In this document: positions 1 through 9,181 of the stretch, one piece after another
Numbering within the stretch: position 1 is the first letter of the stretch
Layout: the number at the start of each line of letters is the position of its first letter
Assembly (NCBI GenBank): GCA_014695345.1
Contig: JACJOC010000098.1
Span: forward strand, 230,945 to 294,944
From: Cyanobacteria bacterium FACHB-471
Lineage (GTDB): Bacteria; Cyanobacteriota; Cyanobacteriia; Elainellales; Elainellaceae
Length of the DNA: 64,000 nucleotides
Direction of reading: 5' to 3'
Made by a program: the position numbers and the translations under genes
Notes under the pieces: generated by a model
What the model was told of the DNA's origin: nothing
Seen by the model: only the letters and a program-made list of their open reading frames with translations
Database searches by the model: none

Positions 1-1892
1 AAATCTCCAAAAGTTTGTCCAGAAATATAGACATTATCAGATGAATCAACTGTGATGCCAAACGCTTCATCATCTTGGGCTGTGCCAATCTGCTGCTGCA
101 AGAGCAATCGGCCAGTGCTGTCATACTTTGCCACAAGTGCCTGAGAATCTGACCCACCGGATGTTCTAAATGTCTCACCTGCTAGATAAACGTCGCCCAG
201 GCTATCGACTGCGACTCCCTGAGATTGGTCATTCCCAGTAGTGCCAAACTGCTTTGTCCATTGGAATGCGCCGTTACTGTTGTATTTTGCGACAAAGGCA
301 TCTGCACCACCCGCACTGGTGTTGGTAGGCAAACTGCCGGATGGAAGGACGCCAGCCGTTTCGCCCGTAATATAGACGTTGCCTGTGCGATCGATCGCAA
401 TTCCCCGTGAATAATCGTCGCTGTTAGTTCTTAAGGTGTTAAACCAGAGCCTTCTGCCCGTGCTGTCGTATTTGGCAACGAAAGCATCTTCTCCGGTAAG
501 AACCGTATCCAGGTTATTAAAATTCAGATTGTTGGGATCTAGATTGGACGTGTCGATAGAAGCATTGGTAATTCCAGTGACGTAGATGTTGCCCGTTTGA
601 TCAACCGTGATACCCGAAACTACGCCGCTGTTGGTAATAGTGTTAATGTCAGCTGAAGGTGCCCAGGGCTGTGAGTTACCGTTCGCGTCGTATTTGACGA
701 CAAAAGCACCAAGGTTTGCAGAGAAACCGCCAATGTTGACAAAGCCACCTGCTAAGTAGGAATTATCAGCCCTATCTAGAGCAATTCCAGAGGCTGCAGT
801 AATGTTTCCTCGCGCCAACTCGCGTTGCCAGGCTTGGCTGCCGTCGGTGTTGTACCTGGCAATGTAAGCTTTACCTGAACCGAGAAATAGTCTAGATAAT
901 GATGGCGCTTCAAGATCAACGGCACCCGCTACATAAGCACTGCCAGTCCGACCGATCGCCACTCCTGATAAAACGTCTGACTCGTCCGTGCCAATTTGTC
1001 GAGTCCACTGTAAAGTCCCGCTGCTGTCATATCGGCTAACATAGCCATCTTGTTTGCCTGCATTGTTGCTACCCGATTGCAGTGAACCCTCTGTGCTGCC
1101 GACCTGGTAAACGCTATTGCCATTCGCCGCTACATCGTAAGAATAGTCATTCGAGTTGACGTTTGCAGCGCCTAATTGCTTGAGCCACTGTTGAGATAGC
1201 CGGGTTGAGGAAGGTCTTGGGATTGCTGACGTTCTCAGAGTGTATTGAGAATTGACAACCTTTGTGTCCGCGACAACACGAATTTGATACGTTCCTGGGT
1301 TAAGGATCTCGCGGATGGATTCTGCGGTGGTACCTCGTTGTCTGGATGTTTTAAGCGGTGTGCCAGTGCGATCGCGTAGTTGCAGAGTTGCATTACCCGT
1401 CAGACCTGTTAGCGTCAAACTCACTTCCTTGCGCTGATTCAACCTAAAGCTGTAGAAGTCATTGTCAGCACCATTCACATAGTCACGATAGCGGGTGGCA
1501 GCCCTGCCCAGGGTAATGTTGCGAGCCCGAGCAGGCGTGTCTCCAGCCGTATCGAGATTTGCGGACATGTCTAGCGCGTATCGGGTGTTGCCACTTTGCT
1601 GGTAAACCCGAACAAAATAAGTTCCTGCTGCCACATTAAAGCTGACAGCCTCGTTGTTGGTACCTCTCAACCGGGATGCTTTGAGAATTCTGCCTGCTGA
1701 ATTGCGTAGCTCTAGGTTGGCATTAGCCGTTAAGCCAGACAGCTTTAGGTCAAGGCTACTTTTACCAGACAGCTTGACCCGGTAGAAGTCATTCGGGTCT
1801 GATCTGCCGACAAGGTCTGACAAGCGAACTCTGCTAGGGGTTAGCTTGACGTTTCTTGCTTGCTGTTGTGTATTTGCACCCAGATCCCTCAC
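1..1892 (-). CDS. Secreted SBBP beta-propeller repeat protein with two PPC-like N-terminal domains (3' end outside window)
   Basis: Open frame from a GTG at 1892 that runs off the left edge, so the C-terminus is missing. GGAGGG lies about 8 nt upstream of the GTG. The first ~210 residues hold two copies of a pre-peptidase C-terminal (PPC)-like beta domain, marked by DPNDFYRVKL and DNDFYSFRL and ending in GTYFVRVYQQ and GTYQIRVV. After that come many ~50-residue units with motifs such as FVAKYDSTG, GNVYVTG, ITVDQTGN and QWTKQFG, typical of SBBP (seven-bladed beta-propeller related) repeats. Proteins of this kind are usually exported and bind polymers or surfaces. No classical signal peptide is visible, which is common for cyanobacterial repeat proteins secreted by type I systems through a C-terminal signal. 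That signal would lie outside the window. The specific role is unknown. Confidence 0.85.
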   Translation of the reverse strand, partial: MRDLGANTQQQARNVKLTPSRVRLSDLVGRSDPNDFYRVKLSGKSSLDLKLSGLTANANLELRNSAGRILKASRLRGTNNEAVSFNVAAGTYFVRVYQQSGNTRYALDMSANLDTAGDTPARARNITLGRAATRYRDYVNGADNDFYSFRLNQRKEVSLTLTGLTGNATLQLRDRTGTPLKTSRQRGTTAESIREILNPGTYQIRVVADTKVVNSQYTLRTSAIPRPSSTRLSQQWLKQLGAANVNSNDYSYDVAANGNSVYQVGSTEGSLQSGSNNAGKQDGYVSRYDSSGTLQWTRQIGTDESDVLSGVAIGRTGSAYVAGAVDLEAPSLSRLFLGSGKAYIARYNTDGSQAWQRELARGNITAASGIALDRADNSYLAGGFVNIGGFSANLGAFVVKYDANGNSQPWAPSADINTITNSGVVSGITVDQTGNIYVTGITNASIDTSNLDPNNLNFNNLDTVLTGEDAFVAKYDSTGRRLWFNTLRTNSDDYSRGIAIDRTGNVYITGETAGVLPSGSLPTNTSAGGADAFVAKYNSNGAFQWTKQFGTTGNDQSQGVAVDSLGDVYLAGETFRTSGGSDSQALVAKYDSTGRLLLQQQIGTAQDDEAFGITVDSSDNVYISGQTFGD

Positions 1893-2050
1893 AACTTTTT
1901 CCCTCCACCCGGTCAATTTCACTACAGATTGACCGATATGCTGGGGCGATCGCAAGCTCCACTCAGTAGCTTCACGTAAAGTTTATAGGAATAAGAAACC
2001 TCGGAGAAGGAAAAAGCGTCAGTTGGCTCTCGCAGTCTTTCAACCAGGGT

Positions 2051-2809
2051 TTAGCTATGCGCCATTGGGGTAGTACGAAAAGTTACATTCACTCCTTCAT
2101 TAGACTGCTCAAGTACCAGTAGAGGAGTAGGCTTTGCTTTTTGATCCCAATGCATATAAGCAATGCGTCCTTGAATCGTCGGTTGCCAGGTATCGCGATC
2201 GGCATTTGGACTCATGTAAGTCTGCATACACTCAATAATTTGATTGATCGTGACTGATGTCGGCTGAGTCGGCAACTTCATCAGTTTTACCTGTACCCGA
2301 AACAGAACCCGCTTGCCGCCTCTAGGTGAGTCGGTAAGGTCATACTCAATATCAAAAATTTCATCGATCTGCCGTCCTGTGCTGGCAATTCCCAAAAGTC
2401 CCTGACTGGCTTGAGTTGGACGAAGCGCAATACTGATTTTCTCTTTTACCTTAATTTTGATTTGATTCAAAATAGCAAAGTGAAATTTCTCCTCCTCCAT
2501 TCGCATTCGCAAGTAATCCAGGTTAAATTCTCGTGAATGGATGAGATCGGGGTTTTTCTCCATTTTGCTAATTGTTTGAAGCGCAAGCTTGAGTTTCTTA
2601 TGTAACTCCTGGTTCTTGTATTCCTCAAATCGTTTTTGCTTGGAGAGGCGATGAATTTTGACCTTAGTAAATATAGCTAGACCCGCTAGTATCAAAAAGA
2701 GTGTGCCGGATGCGGACATCCACACTTGATCGGCACGAAATCCTCCAGCCTGCGTAGCCGCCGAAGCTTGAGCCAATCTGGGTTCTACTAAAACCAGGTG
2801 AGTTGACAT
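2051..2809 (-). CDS. Conserved hypothetical protein with N-terminal membrane anchor and coiled coil
   Basis: 252 residues. A hydrophobic segment at about residues 33-48 (GTLFLILAGLAIFT) is followed by a basic, charged helical stretch (KIHRLSKQKRFEEYKNQE) that probably forms a short coiled coil. The C-terminal ~130 residues look globular and beta-rich. No family recognised. It appears to be a single-pass protein with a large cytoplasmic or thylakoid-facing domain. The ATG at 2809 has no obvious Shine-Dalgarno sequence. It stands alone between the SBBP protein and a divergent hydrolase gene. Function unknown. Confidence 0.65.
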   Translation of the reverse strand: MSTHLVLVEPRLAQASAATQAGGFRADQVWMSASGTLFLILAGLAIFTKVKIHRLSKQKRFEEYKNQELHKKLKLALQTISKMEKNPDLIHSREFNLDYLRMRMEEEKFHFAILNQIKIKVKEKISIALRPTQASQGLLGIASTGRQIDEIFDIEYDLTDSPRGGKRVLFRVQVKLMKLPTQPTSVTINQIIECMQTYMSPNADRDTWQPTIQGRIAYMHWDQKAKPTPLLVLEQSNEGVNVTFRTTPMAHS

Positions 2810-3136
2810 AGCTGTTTTCTAGGATAAAAAGAAGTGGGTGATTTTTTATTAGGATGCCCCCCATACAGTAAATTTCATCACTTGTTGAGCTAATGCAACA
2901 ACGGATGAAAAGTAATACGTCAAACTGATTTACGGTTTGGCAAATGGCTTTGGCTCGAAGCCATGAAGCATTCTTCAAGCAATTCACTCTCACTCCGGAC
3001 AAGAGAATTGAAGATTCTAAACTCTGTAGCAACTCCGGCAAGGATAGCGTTCAACGTAAGGGCGATCGCCCAGGTATATCTGGTTGTCAATAAGTTTTGA
3101 GGGGAAAGCTAACCTCTAGAATGAGGAGATAGTGGA
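2810..3136. other. Intergenic region between divergent genes, no gene seen
   Basis: 327 nt between the divergent genes at 2809 (-) and 3137 (+). It holds one HIP1-like site near 3061 and the GGAG ribosome-binding site of the hydrolase at about 3124. An open frame on the minus strand (2664-3041) overlaps the end of the neighbouring gene and has no family-like features. I see no repeat or RNA. Confidence 0.5.
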
Positions 3137-4330
3137 ATGCTTGTATTTTTTATTCATGGCGTTGCGACACGAGATGTTAAATATGCAGATCCACTAAAGC
3201 GGTCAATCCAAGAAAGTTGTGCTCAATTGGGCAAGGCTCTACCTCACTTTTATTCTTGCTTTTGGGGAAATGCCTTAAACGACGTTAGTAGGATGTGGAA
3301 CCTGATTCATCAGGATTTGCAGAACTATAAGAAAAAACATCCTCAGTCTGACATTCAAGAGATATTTCGCTATCAGACATTTAGAGAAGGATTTCTTTCC
3401 GAATTTGTAGGTGATATGTTTACCTACTTAAACCCAAAGCGTGGTGTAGAAATTAGAAAGGCGATCGCCCAACAGCTATTGGCATTTATCAAAGACCACC
3501 CTGAAGAAACCGAATTGCATATTGTCTCGCATTCTTTAGGAACAGTAATCTTGTGGGATATTCTCTTTTCTGAGAAATTTCACCCCAAAGATCCAGCTTT
3601 TTACATTCGGTCGGTTATTAATGGTTTGGAGGGCGATCGCTCAGCTAGAAAACTTCAATTAAAGAGCATTACAACGATGGGATCTCCCATCCTTTTCTTT
3701 AATACTATGCTCGGTATCAGTCCAGAGAGAGTAAAAGAATTCACTTTAACGTATAAAAATGACTCTTTAAGGTGGCTCAATGTTATCCATTCTTCTGACG
3801 TGATTGCCTATCCTCTAGGGGCAGGATTGGCGATCGACGAAACCTATCATCTAAGCCATGAAGATGTTTATGTTTCTACCGATGCTAATTTTGCAGAGAA
3901 AGCTGCTCGTTCAATTGGACAGATGGAAGCAGCAATGGCATTAGGAGCAGGGGAAGCCCATGTCAGCTATTGGAACTGTGGTAAAACATCTAGCTCGACT
4001 GTATGCAACATCTTGGATATAAAAGAAGCTAACCTACCCGGTGATACCTCGATACAAAGCGTGATTGCTCTATTAGAAAACGTATCTGGCATGACATGCG
4101 ATCAAATGAGATTGCACGTTAACGACAACCCAGCAAATTCGTTGAGCTTTAAAGATGGTAGTGGCAGACTACATCATGTGATCAATGTAGCCAGAATCCA
4201 TCATGTTTATATCTTTGATCACAACAACCTATGCCAGTTTTCAGGCTACGTAGGTTGGGTTCATACCGATAGTTTTCTGCAAGCTCTACTGCTTCTAGAA
4301 AAAAATTTCTGCTGCTCTTCAGCTTCCTAA
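3137..4330 (+). CDS. Alpha/beta hydrolase-like protein
   Basis: 397 residues. The N-terminus begins with the hydrolase strand MLVFFIHGVATRD (an HG oxyanion-type loop). The nucleophile elbow is HIVSHSLGT with the candidate serine at residue 133, so it resembles lipase-like or serine-esterase alpha/beta hydrolases. An aspartate region (IHSSDVIAYP, about residue 220) and several C-terminal histidines could complete the triad. The C-terminal ~150 residues match nothing I recognise. A GAGGAG ribosome-binding site precedes the ATG. The gene is more AT-rich than its neighbours, though it carries HIP1 sites. It is a single gene, convergent with the TPR-DUF4912 gene. Substrate unknown. Confidence 0.65.
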   Translation: MLVFFIHGVATRDVKYADPLKRSIQESCAQLGKALPHFYSCFWGNALNDVSRMWNLIHQDLQNYKKKHPQSDIQEIFRYQTFREGFLSEFVGDMFTYLNPKRGVEIRKAIAQQLLAFIKDHPEETELHIVSHSLGTVILWDILFSEKFHPKDPAFYIRSVINGLEGDRSARKLQLKSITTMGSPILFFNTMLGISPERVKEFTLTYKNDSLRWLNVIHSSDVIAYPLGAGLAIDETYHLSHEDVYVSTDANFAEKAARSIGQMEAAMALGAGEAHVSYWNCGKTSSSTVCNILDIKEANLPGDTSIQSVIALLENVSGMTCDQMRLHVNDNPANSLSFKDGSGRLHHVINVARIHHVYIFDHNNLCQFSGYVGWVHTDSFLQALLLLEKNFCCSSAS

Positions 4331-4378
4331 TGTCTGCCCTATTTTGCCAGTTCACCGACTATCTCTCAATTGGAGGTT

Positions 4379-6742
4379 CTATTCTAACCACTCGTCGGTT
4401 GCCTCATTTTTAGTATTAGTGTTTCGCTCTGGGGTTTCCCGTTTAAATTCCATGTGAATTGAGCGGCTTTGCTCTCCGTCAACGGCAATAGCAATGATGG
4501 GATAGTTGATCATGCCGTCCTGGAAGGACATTTGAAAGCGGAAGGTGCCGTCTGGGTTGAGTTGAATTGGCTGTCCGTCAATCGTAACCGTTGCATCGGG
4601 TTCGGTAGCTCCGTAGACAATCAGTTCGGCATCGGCGACGAGCCAAAACTTACGCGAACGGATTGGCGGAATCGAGGCAGGAAAGCCAGCACCCGACATT
4701 CCAATGCCCGACATACCAATACCCGATGGAGTTGGCATGGACCAAAGTGCTGCACCTGACGGGAAGACGTAGGAACTGATTGCTTGCTGAGGCACTTGTT
4801 GCATAGAGCCAAACAGGGAACCTGCAACTCGCATTGATTCTGCTGATTGTGCCAGTCCAAAGAGGGTGTTGTAAGGGGTAGATTTGCCTGTGGCTTCTTC
4901 TTGTTTGGTAGGAGGAGTAAGCGTCAGGAAGGTTTTATCGCGCAGATCTTCATCCCAGGAAATGGTAAGAAATTGGTCTTCAAACCAGTCGGAAGGATAA
5001 ACAGGAGGAATGCGGGTTGGGGCAGAACGGGCTAGCATGAGCCAACCGCTGTTGTTTGTAATGTAGCCGATTTCAACAATGTAGTCGCGATCGCTCACTG
5101 GAATTGGCAAATACCAATCTCGCGCCATTTCTTCACAGCTAAATTGCTGGAGGCTGTGCGGGTTTTGATGATTTAGGTCAAGATCTGTCACGTCATATAG
5201 CCGCAGTGCCAGGTAAGAGCCACCTTGCTGACGCAACTCTTCTTTATGTCCAATGGGAATGTCCCAGTAAGCATAAGCCCACTGCGGGTCACGCGGCATC
5301 AAAACGATCCGGCTTTCGCCGTAACCTTCGGGCAAATCGTCCAGGTCTTCATCGACGGCTGCTAGGAATTCAACTTCATCCGTTTGACCCACGTCAAATT
5401 TGGCAGCTTCTATATCGGACTGTATTTTGTCAGCCTGAATTCTGTCGTTAGGCATGGCAGACCAGGCGGCTGTACCTGCTGCTAAAACTGCGCCGCCAAT
5501 TTGAGTTCTAATCTCGGAAATGTCTTCAGCGGGAATATCCTCAGCAGGAGCATTTTCAGCAGGAGCATTTTCAGCGGGAACATCCGCAATTGAGTCTTCT
5601 GGTGTGGTGCTGGCTGCGGGACTTTCTACGAGGGGAGGCATTTCAGCTAGATTGCTTGAATCTGCCTCTGCGAGTGAAGGCACGCTTTCCAAGGAAGAAT
5701 TAGTCTGGGCTGGGCTGGACAGTGCAGCAGTGTTAAGGCTGGTGATTAGGGCGTTGCGGCTAGCTTGTGCTTCTGCATAGGTCGGTTCGATTTCGAGGGC
5801 TTGGCTAAAACTGACGATCGCCTCTTCTGCTCGTCCCAAGTTTGCCAGCGCATTGCCTTTGCCTGCCCAGGTCGCAGCTAAGGCAGTCCCAATAGCAGAA
5901 TTGGTTGAGGCTGCGCTGAGTTCGATTGCTCGATCAAAGCTAGCGATCGCTTCCTCTGGTCGATCGACACTGAGCAACGCATCGCCTTTGCTAGACCAGG
6001 CTGCAAAGAAATCAGGTTTAACTGCTATGGCTCGGTCAAAGCTGGTGATCGCCTCTTCGTAAAGACCCGATTCAGCCAGCACCATGCCTCGATTGTAAAG
6101 GGCCTGATATTCAGGAATTGCGTTGGGGCGATCGCTTGACAACGAGGAGCGGGCGGCAGCAGCGGCACCACCCACCAAGGTAGATCTGACGGGGGCAGCG
6201 TTGGTAGCTGGACTCGGCGTTGTAGCACCTGCCCTAGATGCAGAATGTGTAGATTCCGTGGAGGGGGTGGAGGCTGCTACGCCACTGGTTACGGCACGAG
6301 AAGCTCGTGGAGCAGCAGATACGGGTGGAACTGAAGCAGCTTGGCTTGACTCAACTCTGTTAGATTCAGCCCGTTTTCTGAGGAGCCACCACAGTAAGCC
6401 TAACAGCGCCAGCGGCAGCAGCCACCACAGCCAACCTGGAATACCCGCGTCTGCGTTGTTTGCGGCATCTGCACTGTTTGCACTTGCGATCGCCGTCTCT
6501 TGTGCAACCAGGTTTTCTCCCAGGACTGAGACTAGTTGAAAATCGTCTGTCGTGTTATCAGTCACAGTTGTCCTGACGAGAACCGAAGATCGCAGCGAGG
6601 CAGAACTGTCAGCCCTAGAATCCTGAGCCATTGACCCACCTGGCATAGACAAAAAAGGTGAGGCTGCCAGCGCGCTAGAAATAGGAGCAATGGCAACCAG
6701 AAGCGCCAGGGTAGCTACCGAAGTATCTTTTGTTTTAAGCAT
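4379..6742 (-). CDS. TPR and DUF4912 domain protein, exported and membrane-anchored
   Basis: The ATG at 6742 gives a protein with a clear signal-like start (MLKTKDTSVATLALLVAI... ending ALA). An upstream TTG at 6784 would add 14 residues and is less likely. After a Ser/Thr-rich stretch there is a membrane segment (WLWWLLPLALLGLLWWLLRK). Then comes a low-complexity Ala/Ser linker, three TPR repeats (around YNRGMVLAESGLYEEAI, WSSKGDALLSVDRPEEAI and WAGKGNALANLGRAEEAI), an acidic linker with tandem pentapeptides, and a DUF4912 domain around VLMPRDPQWAYAYWDIP. The C-terminus has a small beta domain (LVADAELIVYGATEPDATV) like those in envelope proteins. DUF4912 is frequent in cyanobacteria but its role is not established. 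The architecture suggests a scaffold at the envelope. Confidence 0.8.
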   Translation of the reverse strand: MLKTKDTSVATLALLVAIAPISSALAASPFLSMPGGSMAQDSRADSSASLRSSVLVRTTVTDNTTDDFQLVSVLGENLVAQETAIASANSADAANNADAGIPGWLWWLLPLALLGLLWWLLRKRAESNRVESSQAASVPPVSAAPRASRAVTSGVAASTPSTESTHSASRAGATTPSPATNAAPVRSTLVGGAAAAARSSLSSDRPNAIPEYQALYNRGMVLAESGLYEEAITSFDRAIAVKPDFFAAWSSKGDALLSVDRPEEAIASFDRAIELSAASTNSAIGTALAATWAGKGNALANLGRAEEAIVSFSQALEIEPTYAEAQASRNALITSLNTAALSSPAQTNSSLESVPSLAEADSSNLAEMPPLVESPAASTTPEDSIADVPAENAPAENAPAEDIPAEDISEIRTQIGGAVLAAGTAAWSAMPNDRIQADKIQSDIEAAKFDVGQTDEVEFLAAVDEDLDDLPEGYGESRIVLMPRDPQWAYAYWDIPIGHKEELRQQGGSYLALRLYDVTDLDLNHQNPHSLQQFSCEEMARDWYLPIPVSDRDYIVEIGYITNNSGWLMLARSAPTRIPPVYPSDWFEDQFLTISWDEDLRDKTFLTLTPPTKQEEATGKSTPYNTLFGLAQSAESMRVAGSLFGSMQQVPQQAISSYVFPSGAALWSMPTPSGIGMSGIGMSGAGFPASIPPIRSRKFWLVADAELIVYGATEPDATVTIDGQPIQLNPDGTFRFQMSFQDGMINYPIIAIAVDGEQSRSIHMEFKRETPERNTNTKNEATDEWLE
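5526..5582. repeat. 15-bp in-frame tandem repeat coding Ala-Glu-Asn-Ala-Pro units
   Basis: About four degenerate copies of a 15-bp unit (TCAGCAGGAGCATTT on the + strand) encode AENAP/AEDIP pentapeptides in the acidic linker of the TPR-DUF4912 protein. Copy number could vary between strains. Confidence 0.7.
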
Positions 6743-6990
6743 AGTGAGAATGGCGAGGGAGAATAGCAGGCTGACCAGCCTCAACGAAATAAATTTTTGT
6801 AAAAGATGGGCTGATTATACCGCTTTGGCTTGAAGGGGAAACGTTTTTTAATCTACCTGTGACACAGCGATCGCCTACTTTACAGCAACAGCCTCAGCAA
6901 TAAATCGAAAAAACATTCAATTTGGCTAATTTTGTCAGATCAACCCGGTTCTTGCAGACTACGGAGAAAAAATTAGACCATGCAGGATGC

Positions 6991-8316
6991 TTAATTTACT
7001 CGACTGAGCCGCTGATAAATAGCGGTGAGGGCATGGCGATCGCCCACGTTTCCAGGAAACAGTACCACAGGCAGGTTGGGAAATTGGGGATGGTCATTTG
7101 GAGTACGCACAATCGAGCATCCTGGCAAAATTTGCCCTAGCAGCCGCGCCGAAGTCAGCGCTAACCCGCTACTCAAGACATCATTAGAAGTAATGCCGCC
7201 TTTACTAATGAGGAAACCAATATTAGACGGCAATCCGCGCACCATGTCCATCAGCAATGCTGAAACAATCACCCCAAAATTGAGCCGCGTCTGCACGTCC
7301 TCAAACGGCAGCTCTTGACGGCTCGTATAGATTGCAGGCGTTTTGCCCTCTTGATGAATGGCATGAACCTGCTGAAGCACCTGTTCTAGCAAGGCATTGC
7401 GCTGGGCGGCAGATTCTTCTAGCAATTGCTCAACTTTGACCTCAACGCCAACTACACCGGGAGCCTGAAGCAAATCTTCTAGCTGCTCAGTTGTTTTCTT
7501 AACGTGAGAGCCGACTAACACCACACCAGGTTTGCCGTTGCGCGTATAGGTTGCCATGTCTTCGGGCGCAACGGGTTGCGGGGGCAGATCCGCTAAAGCG
7601 GTCAGCAAGCTAGCCGCGCTGCGAAACAAAAAACGCTTGCCGTGGGAAGCCGCAGCCAGCACATCCGCAGCAAAGCGATCGAGGTCTGCCTGGGTTTCGG
7701 CGTCAACCACTGCACACTGGTTATTGCTCAAGTGCAGCAGGCGATCGAGACTTCCGGCTCGAATATCTGCTAGCAAAAATCGCTCAACCGATGTGGACGC
7801 AATTCGCCCTTTGGTTTTTTCTTCAACGTAATCAGGTAGGTAGCTGTAGCTGTAGCTAAAGACTGAATCACGGGCAAATTCCGTTTCATGTACCGGAGTT
7901 GGAACCCCGTCAATTATTAGATAGTGAATGCTGTCGCGGGTGATGCGTCCACCTTCAAAAAAAGCGGGGGTGAGGAAATGAGCATCAAACGGGCCAAGCT
8001 CCTGGACGATCGCATCGGTTTCTACGGGATAATGTCCTCGCAACGTCGAGTCAGACCGACTGACGATCAGAAACTCCTGGATATTTTCAGCGGCGATCGC
8101 CTGCTTGAGATTCTGGCAAACCTCTCGCGTCACAGCATTCGCCCGTGCCGGAGTCATTGCCCTTGTGTTGGTTAGCACAAAAAAGATCGGCGACTCATCG
8201 GCTAAACCTAACCGCAGCGTATCAACGTCCCACCGAGTTAACAGCAGACAGCTATGCACCGTCTGGGAGCCCGTTGGGTCATCATCAAGCACGATAATCT
8301 TTGGTTTGGTAGACAT
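6991..8316 (-). CDS. DUF1537 four-carbon acid sugar kinase family protein
   Basis: 441 residues, the usual length for this family. The N-terminal substrate domain carries the signature DDDPTGSQTVH (residues ~11-21), RSDSTLRGHYP and the EGGRIT loop. The C-terminal nucleotide-binding domain has VVLVGSHVKKTTEQL and LISKGGITSNDV. Characterised relatives (OtnK, DtnK, LtnK) phosphorylate four-carbon sugar acids such as D-threonate or L-erythronate. The partner dehydrogenase and aldolase genes usual in proteobacteria are absent here, so the substrate cannot be named. The ATG at 8316 lies 42 nt after the stop of the upstream membrane-protein gene, so the two may be cotranscribed. Confidence 0.85.
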   Translation of the reverse strand: MSTKPKIIVLDDDPTGSQTVHSCLLLTRWDVDTLRLGLADESPIFFVLTNTRAMTPARANAVTREVCQNLKQAIAAENIQEFLIVSRSDSTLRGHYPVETDAIVQELGPFDAHFLTPAFFEGGRITRDSIHYLIIDGVPTPVHETEFARDSVFSYSYSYLPDYVEEKTKGRIASTSVERFLLADIRAGSLDRLLHLSNNQCAVVDAETQADLDRFAADVLAAASHGKRFLFRSAASLLTALADLPPQPVAPEDMATYTRNGKPGVVLVGSHVKKTTEQLEDLLQAPGVVGVEVKVEQLLEESAAQRNALLEQVLQQVHAIHQEGKTPAIYTSRQELPFEDVQTRLNFGVIVSALLMDMVRGLPSNIGFLISKGGITSNDVLSSGLALTSARLLGQILPGCSIVRTPNDHPQFPNLPVVLFPGNVGDRHALTAIYQRLSRVN

Positions 8317-8358
8317 AAGCTCGATTGCATCGCGTCGTTCATTAATGCCGACCCTGGT

Positions 8359-9042
8359 TTAGTGCCGACTCTGTAATTTTCTCATCTCGTCTTGCACACT
8401 TAACCCTATCTGCAAAGCTTCGTCCAAAAGTCGTCCATGCTCACTTGCCTGATCACTCACCTGAAGCGCCCGCAACGCCATCAGATTGTCAGCAAAAAGT
8501 TCTGGATTGCGATCGATAAACCGTTTGTTTTCCCGCAAGATGCGCTCTGTCTTGAGGGCACGAACCAGGTTGGCTCTAGTTAGCTTGAGTGCCTCAACTA
8601 CCCGATGGCGGTTGCTCAAGCGCACTCGCAGATTTCCGGCAGCTTCAATCTGATCATTAATGTCAATTGCCCGAATCATCGCATTGTGGCGATCGACCTC
8701 ATCCAGCAAGCCCACTAGCGGCGAGGTTGTACTTCTTTTAACTCGAATGAACTGAATGATAGCTGCGACTACAAGTGCGATTGTCGCCGCTGAGCCGAAA
8801 ATTATGTATTCATACCGCAAGGGCTGAAGCTGCGGTGAAAACTGGTTAAAGGCAAGGGCAAAGGGAATGAACCCCAGCAGTGTCATCAGCGAGATTTCTA
8901 AAGTTTGGCGAATCAGAAAGTGCGATCGCTTGTGAGAATCCCGCATCACCGACCGTCGAAATACCTGACTGGTATCCACACCGCTCAGCTTTCGTAGCTC
9001 TCCCCTGGTAATTTCTAAACCCTGCAAATCCGGTCGCATCAT
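8359..9042 (-). CDS. Conserved hypothetical membrane protein
   Basis: 227 residues. Two adjacent transmembrane helices at about residues 50-67 (ISLMTLLGFIPFALAFN) and 79-98 (YIIFGSAATIALVVAAIIQF) separate a short N-terminal tail from a ~130-residue cytosolic helical domain rich in Arg, Leu and Glu. That domain is probably coiled coil. No family assigned. It begins with two consecutive ATG codons. It lies immediately upstream of the DUF1537 kinase gene in the same direction. Confidence 0.65.
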   Translation of the reverse strand: MMRPDLQGLEITRGELRKLSGVDTSQVFRRSVMRDSHKRSHFLIRQTLEISLMTLLGFIPFALAFNQFSPQLQPLRYEYIIFGSAATIALVVAAIIQFIRVKRSTTSPLVGLLDEVDRHNAMIRAIDINDQIEAAGNLRVRLSNRHRVVEALKLTRANLVRALKTERILRENKRFIDRNPELFADNLMALRALQVSDQASEHGRLLDEALQIGLSVQDEMRKLQSRH

Positions 9043-9181
9043 GATGAATCCGTCAGGTCAGACTGGGCAAGTCAGGTGATGAAGGTCTTGATTGTACTAG
9101 GTTAATCGCAAACTGACTGAAGTGGAGTGCGATCTCCCCTCAATTTAACTTTTCTGCTGATTAGAAAGTCTGGTTTGATAG

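Noticed and set aside
2664..3041. Minus-strand ORF of 125 codons
   Set aside because: Overlaps the start of the well-formed gene ending at 2051 in another frame, has no family features and no RBS.
6123..6539. Plus-strand ORF of 138 codons
   Set aside because: Antisense to the low-complexity Ala/Ser region of the TPR-DUF4912 gene; long open frames there reflect composition.
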